Source of the DNA: Alicyclobacillus tolerans
Lineage (GTDB): Bacteria > Bacillota > Bacilli > Alicyclobacillales > Alicyclobacillaceae
Direction of reading: 5' to 3'
Assembly: GCF_900142255.1 (NCBI RefSeq)
Contig: NZ_FRAF01000011.1
Span: 44,671-108,670, forward strand
DNA length: 64,000 bases
Position numbers and translations under genes: made by a program. Below, in pieces: positions 7,325-16,703 of the stretch. Position 1 is the first letter of the stretch. Every line of letters begins with the position of its first letter. The notes beneath the pieces are model-generated. The model saw nothing but the letters and a program-made list of their open reading frames with translations, searched no databases and had not been told where the DNA came from.

Positions 7325-9658
7325 TTAGAAAGCTTCTGTTGTATACTCTCTCTCTACGACGATAGTTGGTTCACCTGTGACTTCAAACGATCCCTTCAGA
7401 CGAATGTCCTCTGATGAACTGCCGACCATTACCTCAAACGCGCCTGGTTCAACGACGTAGTGCAGATTCACATCGTGGAACCCGAGCGACGAAACCGGCA
7501 GCACGAACGTCACCGTCTTCGTCTCGCCTGTCGCAAGCGAGACCCGCCGGAAGCCTTTCAGTTCCTTCACGGGCCGCGTCAAGCTGGCGACCGGGTCGTG
7601 AACGTAGAGCTGTACCACTTCGTCTCCAGCGACAGACCCCGTGTTCGTGACATCGACTTGAATCGTCACCCGGTCACTCACTGTCAGGGGGGAGCCGGAG
7701 ATGACGAGGTTTGCGTACGAGAACTCTGTGTAGCTGAGGCCGTAACCGAACGGATACAGCGGTTTAGAACTCATCTCGACGTAGTCGCCTTTCCAATGAG
7801 AGCGCCCGCCGGACGGTTTGTGGTTGTAGTACACTGGCACTTGGCCAACCGATCGCGGAAAAGACATCGGCAGCCGACCGCCCGGGTTGTAGTCCCCAAA
7901 CAGCACATCCGCGATCGCCGCAGCGCCCTCTTCGCCAGGCAACCACGCTTCCAGAATCGCCGGCACGTGATCGTTCATCCAGTTGATCGAGAGCGGTCTC
8001 CCATTCACAAGCACCGCGACAACCGGTGTGCCCGTCGCGTGCACGGAGCGAACTAGCTCCTCTTGCATGCCAGGCAAATCAAGGCTGGCGCGGTCGAGCG
8101 ACTCACCCGACGAGCAGCCGTCGATGAGCCCTGCCTTGTCGCCGACCACGAGAATCGCAACGTCTGCCTGTTTTGCGGCGGCAACGGCCTCGTCAATACC
8201 TTCTTGCGATCCCGTCAGTGTATCGGCGCCTTCTGCAAACAAGACGCACGTCTCTGGCGACACCTTGTCACGGATGGCTTCGAGCACGCTGATGATGGAG
8301 ACGAAGTTGACATCGAGTTCAATTTTGTCTGGCACCGCTGTGTTGAACGTGTTGGTCATGTCCTGGAGGGTTTCGATATGGCATGGGTATGCATAGTCGC
8401 CGAGCAAATGGCGGACGCTGTTTGCATTCGGGCCAATCACGGCGACCGTCCCCACGTTCTTGCTGAGTGGCAACAGGTTGCCTTCATTTTTGAGCAGAAT
8501 CATCGACTGCTGCGCAATCGTCCGCGCCAGCCTGCGCTGCTCCTGATTGTCGAACACCTCCACGACGCGCGACTCGTCCACATACGGGTTCTCGAACAGC
8601 CCCATGCGGAACTTCGCGGTCAGCACGCGCCGGACAGCTGCGTCGACGAGTTCCATATCAATCGCGCTTTGCTGAATCAGCTCCACGAGCGGCGCACCGT
8701 AGCAGTCAATACTTGGTAATTCAATGTCGACACCTGTTCGCAAGGCTGTGCGCGCAGCCCCCGGCTTGCCTTCGGCCAGGTGATGGTAGCTCTGTAGCAT
8801 ATCGATGGCGAAGTAGTCCGAGACCACAATGCCGTCAAAACCCCACTCCTTACGCAACACCTCTGTCAGGAGTTCGCTCGAAGCGTGACACGGCACACCG
8901 TCTAGTTCGTGATAACCTGGCATGATGGAGCCAAGCTTGCCTTTTCGGACGACCGCTTCAAATGGTTGCAGGAAGACGTCGCGCAATTCTCGCGGTGCAA
9001 TGTGCGGTGGAGCCCAGTTCATACCGCCTTCAGACACGCCGTAGCCGACGAAGTGCTTGCCAGTCGCAATCACGCCGTTTCTCACATCATTGGTCTGCAA
9101 ACCGCGCACGTACGACAGCCCCATCTGTGTGACCAAGTAGGGGTCTTCGCCAAACGTCTCTTCGACGCGGCCCCAGCGGGCGTCGCGCGTGACGTCCAGA
9201 AGTGGCGCCAAGGCCTGGTGAGCGCCGACCGACTTCATCTGTGTGCGGATGACTTCCCCCATCGCCTCGGTCAGATCAGAGTTCCACGTACTCGCCACGC
9301 CGATCGTCTGCGGGAAGAGAGTCGCTCCTTTCGCCATGTAGCCGCTGCACGACTCCTCGTGCACCAAGGCCGGAATGCCAAGGCGCGTCTCATTCACGAG
9401 GTAGCGCTGGATATCATTTGCAACCTTTGCGCTATCCACAGGGTCAAGGCTGCTTGCGCCACCAATCCGCGTGATCTGGCCGATCCCGTTCTTCATCCGT
9501 GCGTCCGCTTTGACTGTGGAGAACGCCGAGCGCTCTAGCACTTCGTACACCCACAGACTACCAATCTGCGCGGACTTTTCCTCTGGCGTCATCTGCGACA
9601 GCAGGTGTTCGACGCGTTCCTCAACGGGCCGACTCGGGTCCCGGTACAGTTCACTCAT
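7325..9658 (-). CDS. Glycoside hydrolase family 3, probable intracellular beta-xylosidase/beta-glucosidase
   Basis: A 777-residue GH3 enzyme without signal peptide. The N-terminal barrel carries GKHFVGYGVSEGG (Lys201-His202 substrate binding) and GIVVSDYFAIDML with nucleophile Asp281. The second alpha/beta domain follows (VAVIGPNANS, PVVAVLVNGRPLS), and the C-terminal fibronectin-III-like domain is complete (YPFGYGLSYTEF, VTNTGSVAGDEVVQLYV). It most likely trims imported xylo-oligosaccharides to xylose, given its place between xylB and xylA. A beta-glucosidase or arabinosidase activity is also possible. Its start overlaps the xylB stop by four bases (ATGA), implying translational coupling. 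Confidence 0.92.
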   Translation of the reverse strand: MSELYRDPSRPVEERVEHLLSQMTPEEKSAQIGSLWVYEVLERSAFSTVKADARMKNGIGQITRIGGASSLDPVDSAKVANDIQRYLVNETRLGIPALVHEESCSGYMAKGATLFPQTIGVASTWNSDLTEAMGEVIRTQMKSVGAHQALAPLLDVTRDARWGRVEETFGEDPYLVTQMGLSYVRGLQTNDVRNGVIATGKHFVGYGVSEGGMNWAPPHIAPRELRDVFLQPFEAVVRKGKLGSIMPGYHELDGVPCHASSELLTEVLRKEWGFDGIVVSDYFAIDMLQSYHHLAEGKPGAARTALRTGVDIELPSIDCYGAPLVELIQQSAIDMELVDAAVRRVLTAKFRMGLFENPYVDESRVVEVFDNQEQRRLARTIAQQSMILLKNEGNLLPLSKNVGTVAVIGPNANSVRHLLGDYAYPCHIETLQDMTNTFNTAVPDKIELDVNFVSIISVLEAIRDKVSPETCVLFAEGADTLTGSQEGIDEAVAAAKQADVAILVVGDKAGLIDGCSSGESLDRASLDLPGMQEELVRSVHATGTPVVAVLVNGRPLSINWMNDHVPAILEAWLPGEEGAAAIADVLFGDYNPGGRLPMSFPRSVGQVPVYYNHKPSGGRSHWKGDYVEMSSKPLYPFGYGLSYTEFSYANLVISGSPLTVSDRVTIQVDVTNTGSVAGDEVVQLYVHDPVASLTRPVKELKGFRRVSLATGETKTVTFVLPVSSLGFHDVNLHYVVEPGAFEVMVGSSSEDIRLKGSFEVTGEPTIVVEREYTTEAF

Positions 9659-11196
9659 GCTTGCAACCTCCTTGCCAACCCGTTCAGGTCATGCATCAAG
9701 TTCTTTGTCTCCCTATAACCCTTCTGGAACAAGGGGTACAGGTCGTTGTAAAACTCTACCCAGTCCGCGCGCGGCGGAACGCTGTTGCCAGTGCCAAGCC
9801 ACGCTTGTATCGATGCTGGGTCTTCGGTCAGGGCGCCAATCCCTTGCGCAGCCAGGATCGCACCGCCGAGCGCCGGTCCGTGACTCGCCTGCATAATCTG
9901 CACGGGATTGCCGATGATACTCGCGAACACTTCCATCCACAGCCGTCCGCCAGCGCCGCCACCGGATGCTTTCCAGCCGGACGACTTCACGCCGATCTGT
10001 TGCATGACCTCCCAGCAGTCTCGCAGACTGAACGAAACGCCTTCGAGGATAGCTCGGACAAGGTGCGCGGCGGTATGCTGCCACTGCAGACCAATCCAGG
10101 CGCCGCGCGCTTGTGAGTCGAGGTGCGGACTGCGCTCTCCCATCAGGTATGGCAAAAACAACAGACCGTCCGCTCCCGGCGCGACCGTCTCCGCCTCCTT
10201 CATTAGCAGCGTGTAGACATCACTGCCTGACCGAGTAGCGACGGTCTGCTCCATTTGGCCGAAGCGGTTTCGGTACCACTGCAGCGATCCACCCGCAGCC
10301 TGGGTGACGCCCATCACAAACCAGCTGTTTCGCTGGGCGTGGCAGAAAGTGTGCAGTCTACCTCCTGGATCACGCAAAGACTTGTCCGTAACAGCCAGCA
10401 CCACGCCGGACGTACCGAATACCGCGGATACGGTACCAGGCACGACGATGCCAAGACCGATCGCGCCCGCTGCTTGATCGCCAGCTCCCGCCACCACCGG
10501 AACGCCCTCAGGCAAACCGAGCAGCTGCGCCGCGGCTGCCGACAGGTGACCGACGACTTCGTTCGCTTCATATACCGGCGGCAGCCACTCCATCGGTACG
10601 CCCGCGGCTTTACACATCTCCTCAGACCAAGTTCGCTTCGCGACATCAAGCATCAGCGTGCCGGACGCGTCCGATACGTCTATCGCTAACACATCGGTCA
10701 GTCGATAACGTATGTAATCTTTTGGTAGCAGCACCTTATTGATCCGGTTGTACAGGTCACGCTCGTGGTTTCGCATCCAGAGGATTTTCGTAATCGTGAA
10801 GTTAGGCAGCGGCGGGTTTTCAGTGAGTTGAATCACTGTGTCCCGCCCAACCGTGCGCTCCAGTTCCAACGCTTCGGCGTCCGAGCGCAGGTCGCACCAG
10901 ATAATCGACGGTCGAATCACGCGCCCGTCCTTGTCGAGCGGCACAAGACCGTGCATTTGCCCGGACAGGCCAATGCACGCCACTGAGACATCACCCGCCT
11001 TTGCCAACACTGTCTGAATTGCCGTGACGGTTGCATTCCACCAATCCTCCGGATTCTGCTCGGCATACCCCGGTTTTGGAGTCAACATCTCGTACGATAC
11101 TGTCGCGACCGATACGATGGAGCCATCAAGAGCGACAGCAATTACCTTGGTGCCCGAGGTGCCAACGTCAATGCCCAAAACAACTTGTCTGTTCAT
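9655..11196 (-). CDS. xylB: Xylulokinase
   Basis: A 513-residue FGGY-family kinase that phosphorylates D-xylulose to xylulose 5-phosphate, feeding the pentose phosphate pathway. It has the N-terminal phosphate-binding DVGTSGTK (10-17), the xylulokinase signature SGQMHG (78-83), and the catalytic-base region GAGDQAAGAIG with Asp240. The C-terminal ATPase lobe (ASGGGAGG) is intact. It lies 32 bases after the last permease gene, in the same operon. Confidence 0.95.
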   Translation of the reverse strand: MNRQVVLGIDVGTSGTKVIAVALDGSIVSVATVSYEMLTPKPGYAEQNPEDWWNATVTAIQTVLAKAGDVSVACIGLSGQMHGLVPLDKDGRVIRPSIIWCDLRSDAEALELERTVGRDTVIQLTENPPLPNFTITKILWMRNHERDLYNRINKVLLPKDYIRYRLTDVLAIDVSDASGTLMLDVAKRTWSEEMCKAAGVPMEWLPPVYEANEVVGHLSAAAAQLLGLPEGVPVVAGAGDQAAGAIGLGIVVPGTVSAVFGTSGVVLAVTDKSLRDPGGRLHTFCHAQRNSWFVMGVTQAAGGSLQWYRNRFGQMEQTVATRSGSDVYTLLMKEAETVAPGADGLLFLPYLMGERSPHLDSQARGAWIGLQWQHTAAHLVRAILEGVSFSLRDCWEVMQQIGVKSSGWKASGGGAGGRLWMEVFASIIGNPVQIMQASHGPALGGAILAAQGIGALTEDPASIQAWLGTGNSVPPRADWVEFYNDLYPLFQKGYRETKNLMHDLNGLARRLQA

Positions 11197-11228
11197 GTGT
11201 CACCTCGATATATCTGTCATCGCTAAGC

Positions 11229-12116
11229 TTACTTGCCGAACCCAACCAACATGCCCCGGCGCAGGTATTTTCCCGCAAAAATGTACGCCAGAATGAGTGG
11301 CAGAGCCGAAAAGAGAACGACTGCCATCGTCACGGGCACGTCGATCGTGTGCTGACCCTGGAATTGGACGATCGCGAGCGGAAGTGTCTGAACCGATTGG
11401 CTTTGTGTGAGTACTAAAGGAAACAAAAAATTGTTCCACGACTGGATGAATTCATAGATTCCGACCGACACAAGAGCAGGCATCGACAGCGGTGCTACCA
11501 GATGAAGCACGATCTGGAAGTCTGTCGCCCCCTCAAGTCCCATCGACTCGTACAGTTCGTTCGGAATATCGCGAACGAAGTTCACTAAAATCAGCAACGA
11601 CAGTGGCAGGCCAAACGCGACCATCGGCAGAATCATGCCGATCAGCGTGTCGTATAGTCCAAACTTGTTGATCAAAATGTAGACCGGAATGATAGCCGCC
11701 TGAATTGGCAGTGCCAGCCCGACCAAAAACACGTTAAATACCGTGCGCACCGTGCGACTATGCGAGCGGACGATGACGTAAGCGAGCAACAGTGCAAACA
11801 CTACAATCAGGACTACGGAACAAACAGAGACGATGGCGCTGTTCAGGAAGTAGTGAAAAAACCCGGCCTGCAGCACTTGTGCGTAATTGCTGAGCGTCGG
11901 ATGCGACGGCGGCAGCCATGGCTTGCCAATCAAATACCCGTTTTGCGTCCGGAAACTGGTCATAACCATGTAGAGCAGCGGGTATCCCGCGATGATCAGC
12001 CAGATTGTGCCGAAGGTCGTAAAAGCGATCCCGTAACCAGTAACTTTCCTCTTCCGCTTGTTGGGTCTGACTTTCGCTCGTTGAACACTTGCGGTCTGTG
12101 TCCCCATCTCAGTCAC
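11229..12116 (-). CDS. Sugar ABC transporter permease, MalG type
   Basis: A 295-residue inner-membrane protein of the CUT1 carbohydrate-importer class, with about six transmembrane helices. The cytoplasmic EAA loop (YESMGLEGATDFQIVLHLVAP) contacts the ATPase. It pairs with the upstream permease, its start overlapping that stop by four bases. No ATPase gene is present in the operon, so a shared MsmK/MsmX-type ATPase elsewhere is likely, as is usual for Bacillota CUT1 systems. Xylo-oligosaccharide as substrate is inferred from the operon. Confidence 0.9.
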   Translation of the reverse strand: MTEMGTQTASVQRAKVRPNKRKRKVTGYGIAFTTFGTIWLIIAGYPLLYMVMTSFRTQNGYLIGKPWLPPSHPTLSNYAQVLQAGFFHYFLNSAIVSVCSVVLIVVFALLLAYVIVRSHSRTVRTVFNVFLVGLALPIQAAIIPVYILINKFGLYDTLIGMILPMVAFGLPLSLLILVNFVRDIPNELYESMGLEGATDFQIVLHLVAPLSMPALVSVGIYEFIQSWNNFLFPLVLTQSQSVQTLPLAIVQFQGQHTIDVPVTMAVVLFSALPLILAYIFAGKYLRRGMLVGFGK

Positions 12117-13006
12117 GTCCCCTCCATCTGACTTTCCATCTTGTTAAACCCGGTGAACTTGAGAATCAGAATGGACAAGAGCAGTCCGGCAGCTGCGAGA
12201 ATGACAGCGATTACGCTACCTGCTCCAATGTTCAGATTGGTGAACGCTTCTTTATACATGTCCATCGCCAAAACTTCGGTGGAGTCACCAGGGCCACCGT
12301 TCGTCACCACGTAAATCAGGTCAAAGTAGGTGAGCGTACCGGTAAGGATCAGAACCGTCGTCGTGATGATCGTGTACTTCAACTGCGGCAGCGTGATGTG
12401 GAAGAACGCCTTTAATGGCCCAGCTCCGTCCAGCATCGCCGCTTCATAGAGGGACGCCGGGATCTGCTTGACGCCACTTTGATACAAGAGAGAGTTGAAT
12501 GGTATAAATTGCCACGCGATGATGCATGCGACGACCAACATTGCTAGGTGCGGGTTACCCAGCCAATTCTCCGTGCCGTTACCAATGCCGACTGCTTGCA
12601 ACAAGGTGTCGATGAGACCGAACTCAGGATCGAGGATGTACGACCACGTGATGCCGATGGCGACCGCAGAGAACAGCAACGGAATGAAGTACACCACACC
12701 GTAGACAACGCGATGCCGCTGCTTGCCTGCCATAAACACGCCAAGTACGAGACTGAGTGGGTTCTGCAACAGCCAACACAGCACCATCAATTCGATGGTC
12801 AGCCACAGGGAGTGCAAAGCTTGCCCATCGTCAAAAGCATGCGTCCAGTTGTAGAAGCCAACCCAAGTCGCCTTTGAGACACCGTCCCAATTCAAGCCGC
12901 TGTAGTATACAGCAACCAACATGGGCACCAGCGCGAATACGCCGAAAAAGAGGGCGGCTGGCAGCATCATCACCCAACGCTGCCAGTTCATACGAGAGCC
13001 TAGCAT
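12113..13006 (-). CDS. Sugar ABC transporter permease, MalF type
   Basis: A 297-residue inner-membrane permease with six predicted helices and the EAA loop YEAAMLDGAGPLKAFFHITLP. It forms the channel with the MalG-type protein and receives sugar from the lipoprotein encoded just upstream (60-base gap). Start at the ATG after an AAGGAGTG ribosome binding site. Confidence 0.9.
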   Translation of the reverse strand: MLGSRMNWQRWVMMLPAALFFGVFALVPMLVAVYYSGLNWDGVSKATWVGFYNWTHAFDDGQALHSLWLTIELMVLCWLLQNPLSLVLGVFMAGKQRHRVVYGVVYFIPLLFSAVAIGITWSYILDPEFGLIDTLLQAVGIGNGTENWLGNPHLAMLVVACIIAWQFIPFNSLLYQSGVKQIPASLYEAAMLDGAGPLKAFFHITLPQLKYTIITTTVLILTGTLTYFDLIYVVTNGGPGDSTEVLAMDMYKEAFTNLNIGAGSVIAVILAAAGLLLSILILKFTGFNKMESQMEGT

Positions 13007-13066
13007 TTGTGAACACTCCTTACATGTCGCGGACAGCTGGGAGAGTTACCCCTCCCGACCACCAGC

Positions 13067-14401
13067 TCACTTGTTGAGATATGAATTCATGTCCGACACA
13101 AACTGGCTCGTTGTCATCTGGCCGACCATGAACTTGCCAAGGTCCGTATCGAGTTCGTTGCCTTCTGCTGCCGGAAGCGCCGTGTCCCAGGACTGCTGGA
13201 AGTACGGAGCGTTCTTCACCAAGTTGTAGTAGAACGTCTCGTAAGCTGCTTCCTTGGAATGCTTCAGCTGGGCTTCGATCCCATTGACCGCAGGAACATA
13301 GCCGATGTTGAGCAAGTCCTTGACGTTCTGCGAGTCGAGATTGTAGTTCTTCAGGAAGTTAATCGCCGCTTTCTGCTGTGCAGGGGTTGCAGATGTCGGA
13401 ATCGAATAGAAGTCACTCGGGTTGCCTGCGACGTCAGCCGGATTGCCCTTACCGCCAGCCACAGCCGGGAACGGGAAGTAGCCAAGCTGCGAGATGAAGC
13501 TGCTGTCGCTTGTCATGATGGAGCCGTATCCCCAGCTGCCCATCAGCCACATAGCTGCTTTGCCGCTGTATAACAAGGCCGCGTCGGACCCATCGTTCGA
13601 ACCGACTGAGCTGTAGCCAGGTTCGAAGGCGCCTGCTTTGACCAGTTGCTGCATGTCATTGAGAGCTTGCACAATGGCCGGATTGTTCCATGCATCCGCT
13701 TTCCCAGCCGCGACATTGTTGTACGGCTGCTGACCACCGATGCGGTCGACGAGGTACTCGAAGTACATTAGGTATGGCCAGTTGTCCTTGCCGCCAACCG
13801 CGATTGGAATGATACCGTGCGACTTGAACACCTGAATGTCAGATAAGAGCTGACTCCAGGTGGTCGGCGGTGTGAGGTTGTACTGCTTGAACAACTTTTT
13901 GTTATAAAAGAAGTTCACAGGTTGCATGTTGCCGTACGGAATACCGTACACCTTGCCGTTAAATGTGACGGATTTCATGACGGAAGGCAGGTACTTATTC
14001 TTCCAGGACGGGTCAGCATTCAGCTGTGATGTCAGGTCAACCACTTTGCCCGGGGTCACATAGTTCTCGAGGCGACCGCCACCCCAGTTCATAAAGATCG
14101 TGGCTGCCTGGCCTGCGCCCATCGCAATCTGCAACTTCTGGATATACGGTGTCGATTCAAAGTACTGCGCCGTAATCGGTGCATTCGGATTAGCCTTGTT
14201 GTAGCTCGCAATCAGGCTGTTATCTGTCTGTTCAGCTACGCCGCTATCAACGCTCCATAGAGTCAACTGTGTTTCTGCACCTGAAGTTGTCGTGCTGTTT
14301 CCGTTGTTAGACGTTCCGCCACTAGTCCCACAACCAGCAACAAACCCAGTTATTGTGAGAACGCTTACACCTGCGAACAATGCCTTGCTAACCTTCTTCA
14401 C
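13067..14401 (-). CDS. Sugar-binding lipoprotein of the xylo-oligosaccharide ABC transporter
   Basis: A 444-residue extracytoplasmic solute-binding protein. The lipoprotein signal ends in TGFVAGC, so Cys24 would be lipidated and anchored in the membrane. A Gly/Ser/Thr/Asn linker follows, then the CUT1 binding fold (QLTLWSVDSG, NFFYNKKLFKQYNLTPPTTW, GKAAMWLMGSWGYG). It is the first gene of the seven-gene operon that ends with the aldose epimerase. A clear promoter with an XylR-like box lies just upstream and a cre-like site lies inside the signal-peptide codons, so induction by xylose and repression by glucose are expected. Specificity is inferred. Confidence 0.92.
   Translation of the reverse strand: MKKVSKALFAGVSVLTITGFVAGCGTSGGTSNNGNSTTTSGAETQLTLWSVDSGVAEQTDNSLIASYNKANPNAPITAQYFESTPYIQKLQIAMGAGQAATIFMNWGGGRLENYVTPGKVVDLTSQLNADPSWKNKYLPSVMKSVTFNGKVYGIPYGNMQPVNFFYNKKLFKQYNLTPPTTWSQLLSDIQVFKSHGIIPIAVGGKDNWPYLMYFEYLVDRIGGQQPYNNVAAGKADAWNNPAIVQALNDMQQLVKAGAFEPGYSSVGSNDGSDAALLYSGKAAMWLMGSWGYGSIMTSDSSFISQLGYFPFPAVAGGKGNPADVAGNPSDFYSIPTSATPAQQKAAINFLKNYNLDSQNVKDLLNIGYVPAVNGIEAQLKHSKEAAYETFYYNLVKNAPYFQQSWDTALPAAEGNELDTDLGKFMVGQMTTSQFVSDMNSYLNK
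14356..14369 (-). promoter_or_regulatory. cre-like site inside the binding-protein gene
   Basis: On the minus strand TGTAAGCGTTCTCA matches 13 of 14 positions of the cre consensus. It overlaps codons 11-16 of the lipoprotein signal peptide, a common roadblock position in Bacillota. Confidence 0.55.
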
Positions 14402-14420
14402 ATTTGTTCACCCCTGCTCA

Positions 14421-14446
14421 TTAAGTTTGGTTATCAAATAAACTAA
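14421..14446 (-). promoter_or_regulatory. XylR-type operator of the xylose operon
   Basis: On the minus strand TTAGTTTATTTG, then an inverted half CCAAACTTAA. It starts six bases downstream of the -10 element, so a bound repressor would block initiation. Confidence 0.65.
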
Positions 14447-14451
14447 ATAGA

Positions 14452-14480
14452 ATTGTAGATCGTTTTTCATTGGGTTACAA
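14452..14480 (-). promoter_or_regulatory. Promoter of the xylose operon
   Basis: On the minus strand TTGTAA (14475-14480), a 17-base spacer and TACAAT (14452-14457). Confidence 0.65.
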
Positions 14481-14533
14481 CACCAATTTGCAAGATTCGC
14501 CGAAACCGCTCTCATTTTTCGTACTCAGGTCAT

Positions 14534-15160
14534 CTACATAGCCTCATCCAGGCGAACAAAACGATACCCAAGTCGCAGGCAAACCTCAATCAAATACGGC
14601 AGCGCGTCGACGGTCCCCGCCACATTGCCCGCGCTGTGGTGCAAGAGGATCGCGCCATTCTCTAAAGCCGGCACGACATTCGCCACAATCTGAGGCCCAG
14701 TTATCCCTAACCAGTCGAGCGAATCTACAGTCCATAGGACAACCTCGTAACCCGCGTCCGCGATGGCTCGCCCCTGCTCCGCTCCGAGTTCCCCGTATGG
14801 CGGACGAAACCAGCGCGGGCGCTCGCCTGTAGCCTCTTCAATTGTGTCCGTTGTATTCTCTACTTCTCGCAAAAGCTCGGAGACAGTGACGTCGGAAGCG
14901 TGCGGATGACTCCAGGTGTGGTTAGCAATTTGGTGTCCCGCTACGACAATTCGCTTGGCTACAGACCAGTTGGCAGCAACCTGAACACCCAGGCAAAAAA
15001 ACGTTGCACTAATCCCATATCGTTGTAGGATGTCGAGCACGCTCGGTGTGAATTCGGTGTCCGGCCCATCATCGAAGGTAAGTGCCAGCACCCTCTCTGA
15101 AGTTGCTAGTGCCCTTATCCCTGGCGGAGTGTCTCTATGACTCTTGGCGTCATTGTGCAT
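14534..15160 (-). CDS. Polysaccharide deacetylase, CE4 (NodB) family
   Basis: A 208-residue protein that is essentially only the NodB domain. All motifs are visible: TFDDGP (Asp30 base, Asp31 metal), HTWSHP with metal ligands His81 and His85, RPPYG, DSLDW, and LLHHS. CE4 enzymes remove acetyl groups from chitin oligomers, peptidoglycan or acetylxylan. No signal peptide is visible, so it probably acts in the cytoplasm. The gene is divergent from xylR across an XylR-like box, which suggests deacetylation of acetylated xylo-oligosaccharides. The start is supported by GGGAGGGGG before the ATG. Confidence 0.85.
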   Translation of the reverse strand: MHNDAKSHRDTPPGIRALATSERVLALTFDDGPDTEFTPSVLDILQRYGISATFFCLGVQVAANWSVAKRIVVAGHQIANHTWSHPHASDVTVSELLREVENTTDTIEEATGERPRWFRPPYGELGAEQGRAIADAGYEVVLWTVDSLDWLGITGPQIVANVVPALENGAILLHHSAGNVAGTVDALPYLIEVCLRLGYRFVRLDEAM

Positions 15161-15208
15161 GCAATCCCCCTCCCGTTCCGTTCGTATCCGTACACATTCA
15201 CGCTTTTG

Positions 15209-15236
15209 TTAGTTTGTTTGACATCAAAACAAATAA
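15209..15236 (+). promoter_or_regulatory. XylR-type operator between the CE4 gene and xylR
   Basis: TTAGTTTGTTTG, a 4-base centre, and the inverted half CAAAACAAATAA. The placement allows control of both divergent genes. Confidence 0.65.
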
Positions 15237-15373
15237 AAGTATAATTTAAAATGTGAGAAAAGGAAAAAGGACTGTATAATAAGTCATTATCAGTCAGCAT
15301 CGAAATAAGTCATTGACATCGCGGGCAAACTTCACACTAAACACAATTCTATTACCAGATTGGAACATGTCAT

Positions 15374-16576
15374 ATGAGAACTGGCGATCAGACACTAATC
15401 AAAGAACTGAACAAGAATATCATTATGAACCTGATCCGTAATCAGAGTCCTATCTCCCGCGCACAAATTTCGGTAGAAAGCGGCCTGAACAAAGCGACGG
15501 TATCTTCCATCGTCGATGAATTTATCCAAGAGGGCCTCGTGATTGAACTCGGACCTGCCCGCTCGGCGATCGGACGCCGCCCCCGGATGCTTGGATTCAA
15601 TGCAACCGCTGGCTACGCCATTGGTGTTGAACTTGGCATAGAGTATGTCCACGTGCTGACAGTGGACTTGGCGGGCCGCGTCGTCTCCAGCCACGAGTCG
15701 CCCCTACCCACCACCGACGTTCGAAGCGTCGTCGCGGAAATCGTAGCATGCATTAAGGAAGAAATTTCCAATATTCCCGATTCAGATCTTGGCATCATTG
15801 GCGTAGGTCTCGGTGTCCCCGGCTTGGTCGACTTCTCTTCGGGCAACGTTCTTTACTCGCCAAACCTTGGGTGGTCGGATGTTCCCTTACGGGCTTATCT
15901 GGAGGCGCACATCAACCTCCCGATTTTTATTGACAACGAAGCAAACACGGGTGCACTGGCAGAACAGTTGTTCGGGGTAGGCACAGCTGACGAAAACGCT
16001 GTGTATTTTAGTGTCGGGACCGGGATCGGCGTAGGCATCATTTTGAATCACGGACTGATCCGCGGCAGCGGTGGCACAGCTGGCGAGTTTGGGCACATGA
16101 TTGTTGAAGCCCGAGGCCTGCGGTGTTCCTGTGGGAGTCGCGGCTGTTTGGAAATGTACGCATCGACGCGCGCGCTTGTCAGCAAATACGCGCAGCTCGC
16201 TGGAACCACCGTGTCTTTCGACGAAATCATGCGCAGACTTCGCGATGGCGAAAACAATGCGGTGCAAGCTGTCAACAGCATCGGGCACTATCTCGGTACG
16301 GGTATCAGTAACGTTATTAACGGTCTCAACCCCAGCCTCGTCGTCATTGGCAATCGCCTGAGCGAAGCCGGGGAATGTCTGCTGAATTCGGTCAAGGACG
16401 TGATCCATAGCTCAGCACTCGATGTGCCAGCGTCGCTCGCGCGCGTCGAACTTTCTTCGTTAGGGCGCAACGCGACGGCTACGGGTGCGGCCTCTCTGGC
16501 GCTGAACGACTACTTCCAAGGGCCATTCCCGTATGCACACACGGAACCTTCGCGGGTCGGGGGGCGGCAAGGTTAG
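15374..16576 (+). CDS. xylR: ROK-family xylose repressor
   Basis: A 400-residue transcription factor. Residues 1-75 form a winged helix-turn-helix (MNLIRNQSPISRAQISVESG, KATVSSIVDEFI); the rest is a ROK sugar-kinase-like domain with VGTGIGVGII and the zinc-binding ROK signature CSCGSRGCLEMYAS. In Bacillota, XylR binds boxes with the half-site TTAGTTTGTTT and leaves DNA when xylose binds. Three such boxes lie at promoters in this window (GH8, the xylose operon, and its own intergenic region). The ribosome binding site before the ATG is weak, so expression is probably low. Confidence 0.93.
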   Translation: MRTGDQTLIKELNKNIIMNLIRNQSPISRAQISVESGLNKATVSSIVDEFIQEGLVIELGPARSAIGRRPRMLGFNATAGYAIGVELGIEYVHVLTVDLAGRVVSSHESPLPTTDVRSVVAEIVACIKEEISNIPDSDLGIIGVGLGVPGLVDFSSGNVLYSPNLGWSDVPLRAYLEAHINLPIFIDNEANTGALAEQLFGVGTADENAVYFSVGTGIGVGIILNHGLIRGSGGTAGEFGHMIVEARGLRCSCGSRGCLEMYASTRALVSKYAQLAGTTVSFDEIMRRLRDGENNAVQAVNSIGHYLGTGISNVINGLNPSLVVIGNRLSEAGECLLNSVKDVIHSSALDVPASLARVELSSLGRNATATGAASLALNDYFQGPFPYAHTEPSRVGGRQG

Positions 16577-16703
16577 GGACTAAGGGAAGGGTAGGCCAAA
16601 CTTGCTGAAAAACCATGCTTGCTACGCCACTCGCCAAAGTGCCAAGTCTACCACGATGGCTTCGTTCCAGTATTTTTTTGAATATCCTATCCTCCCTTCC
16701 AAC

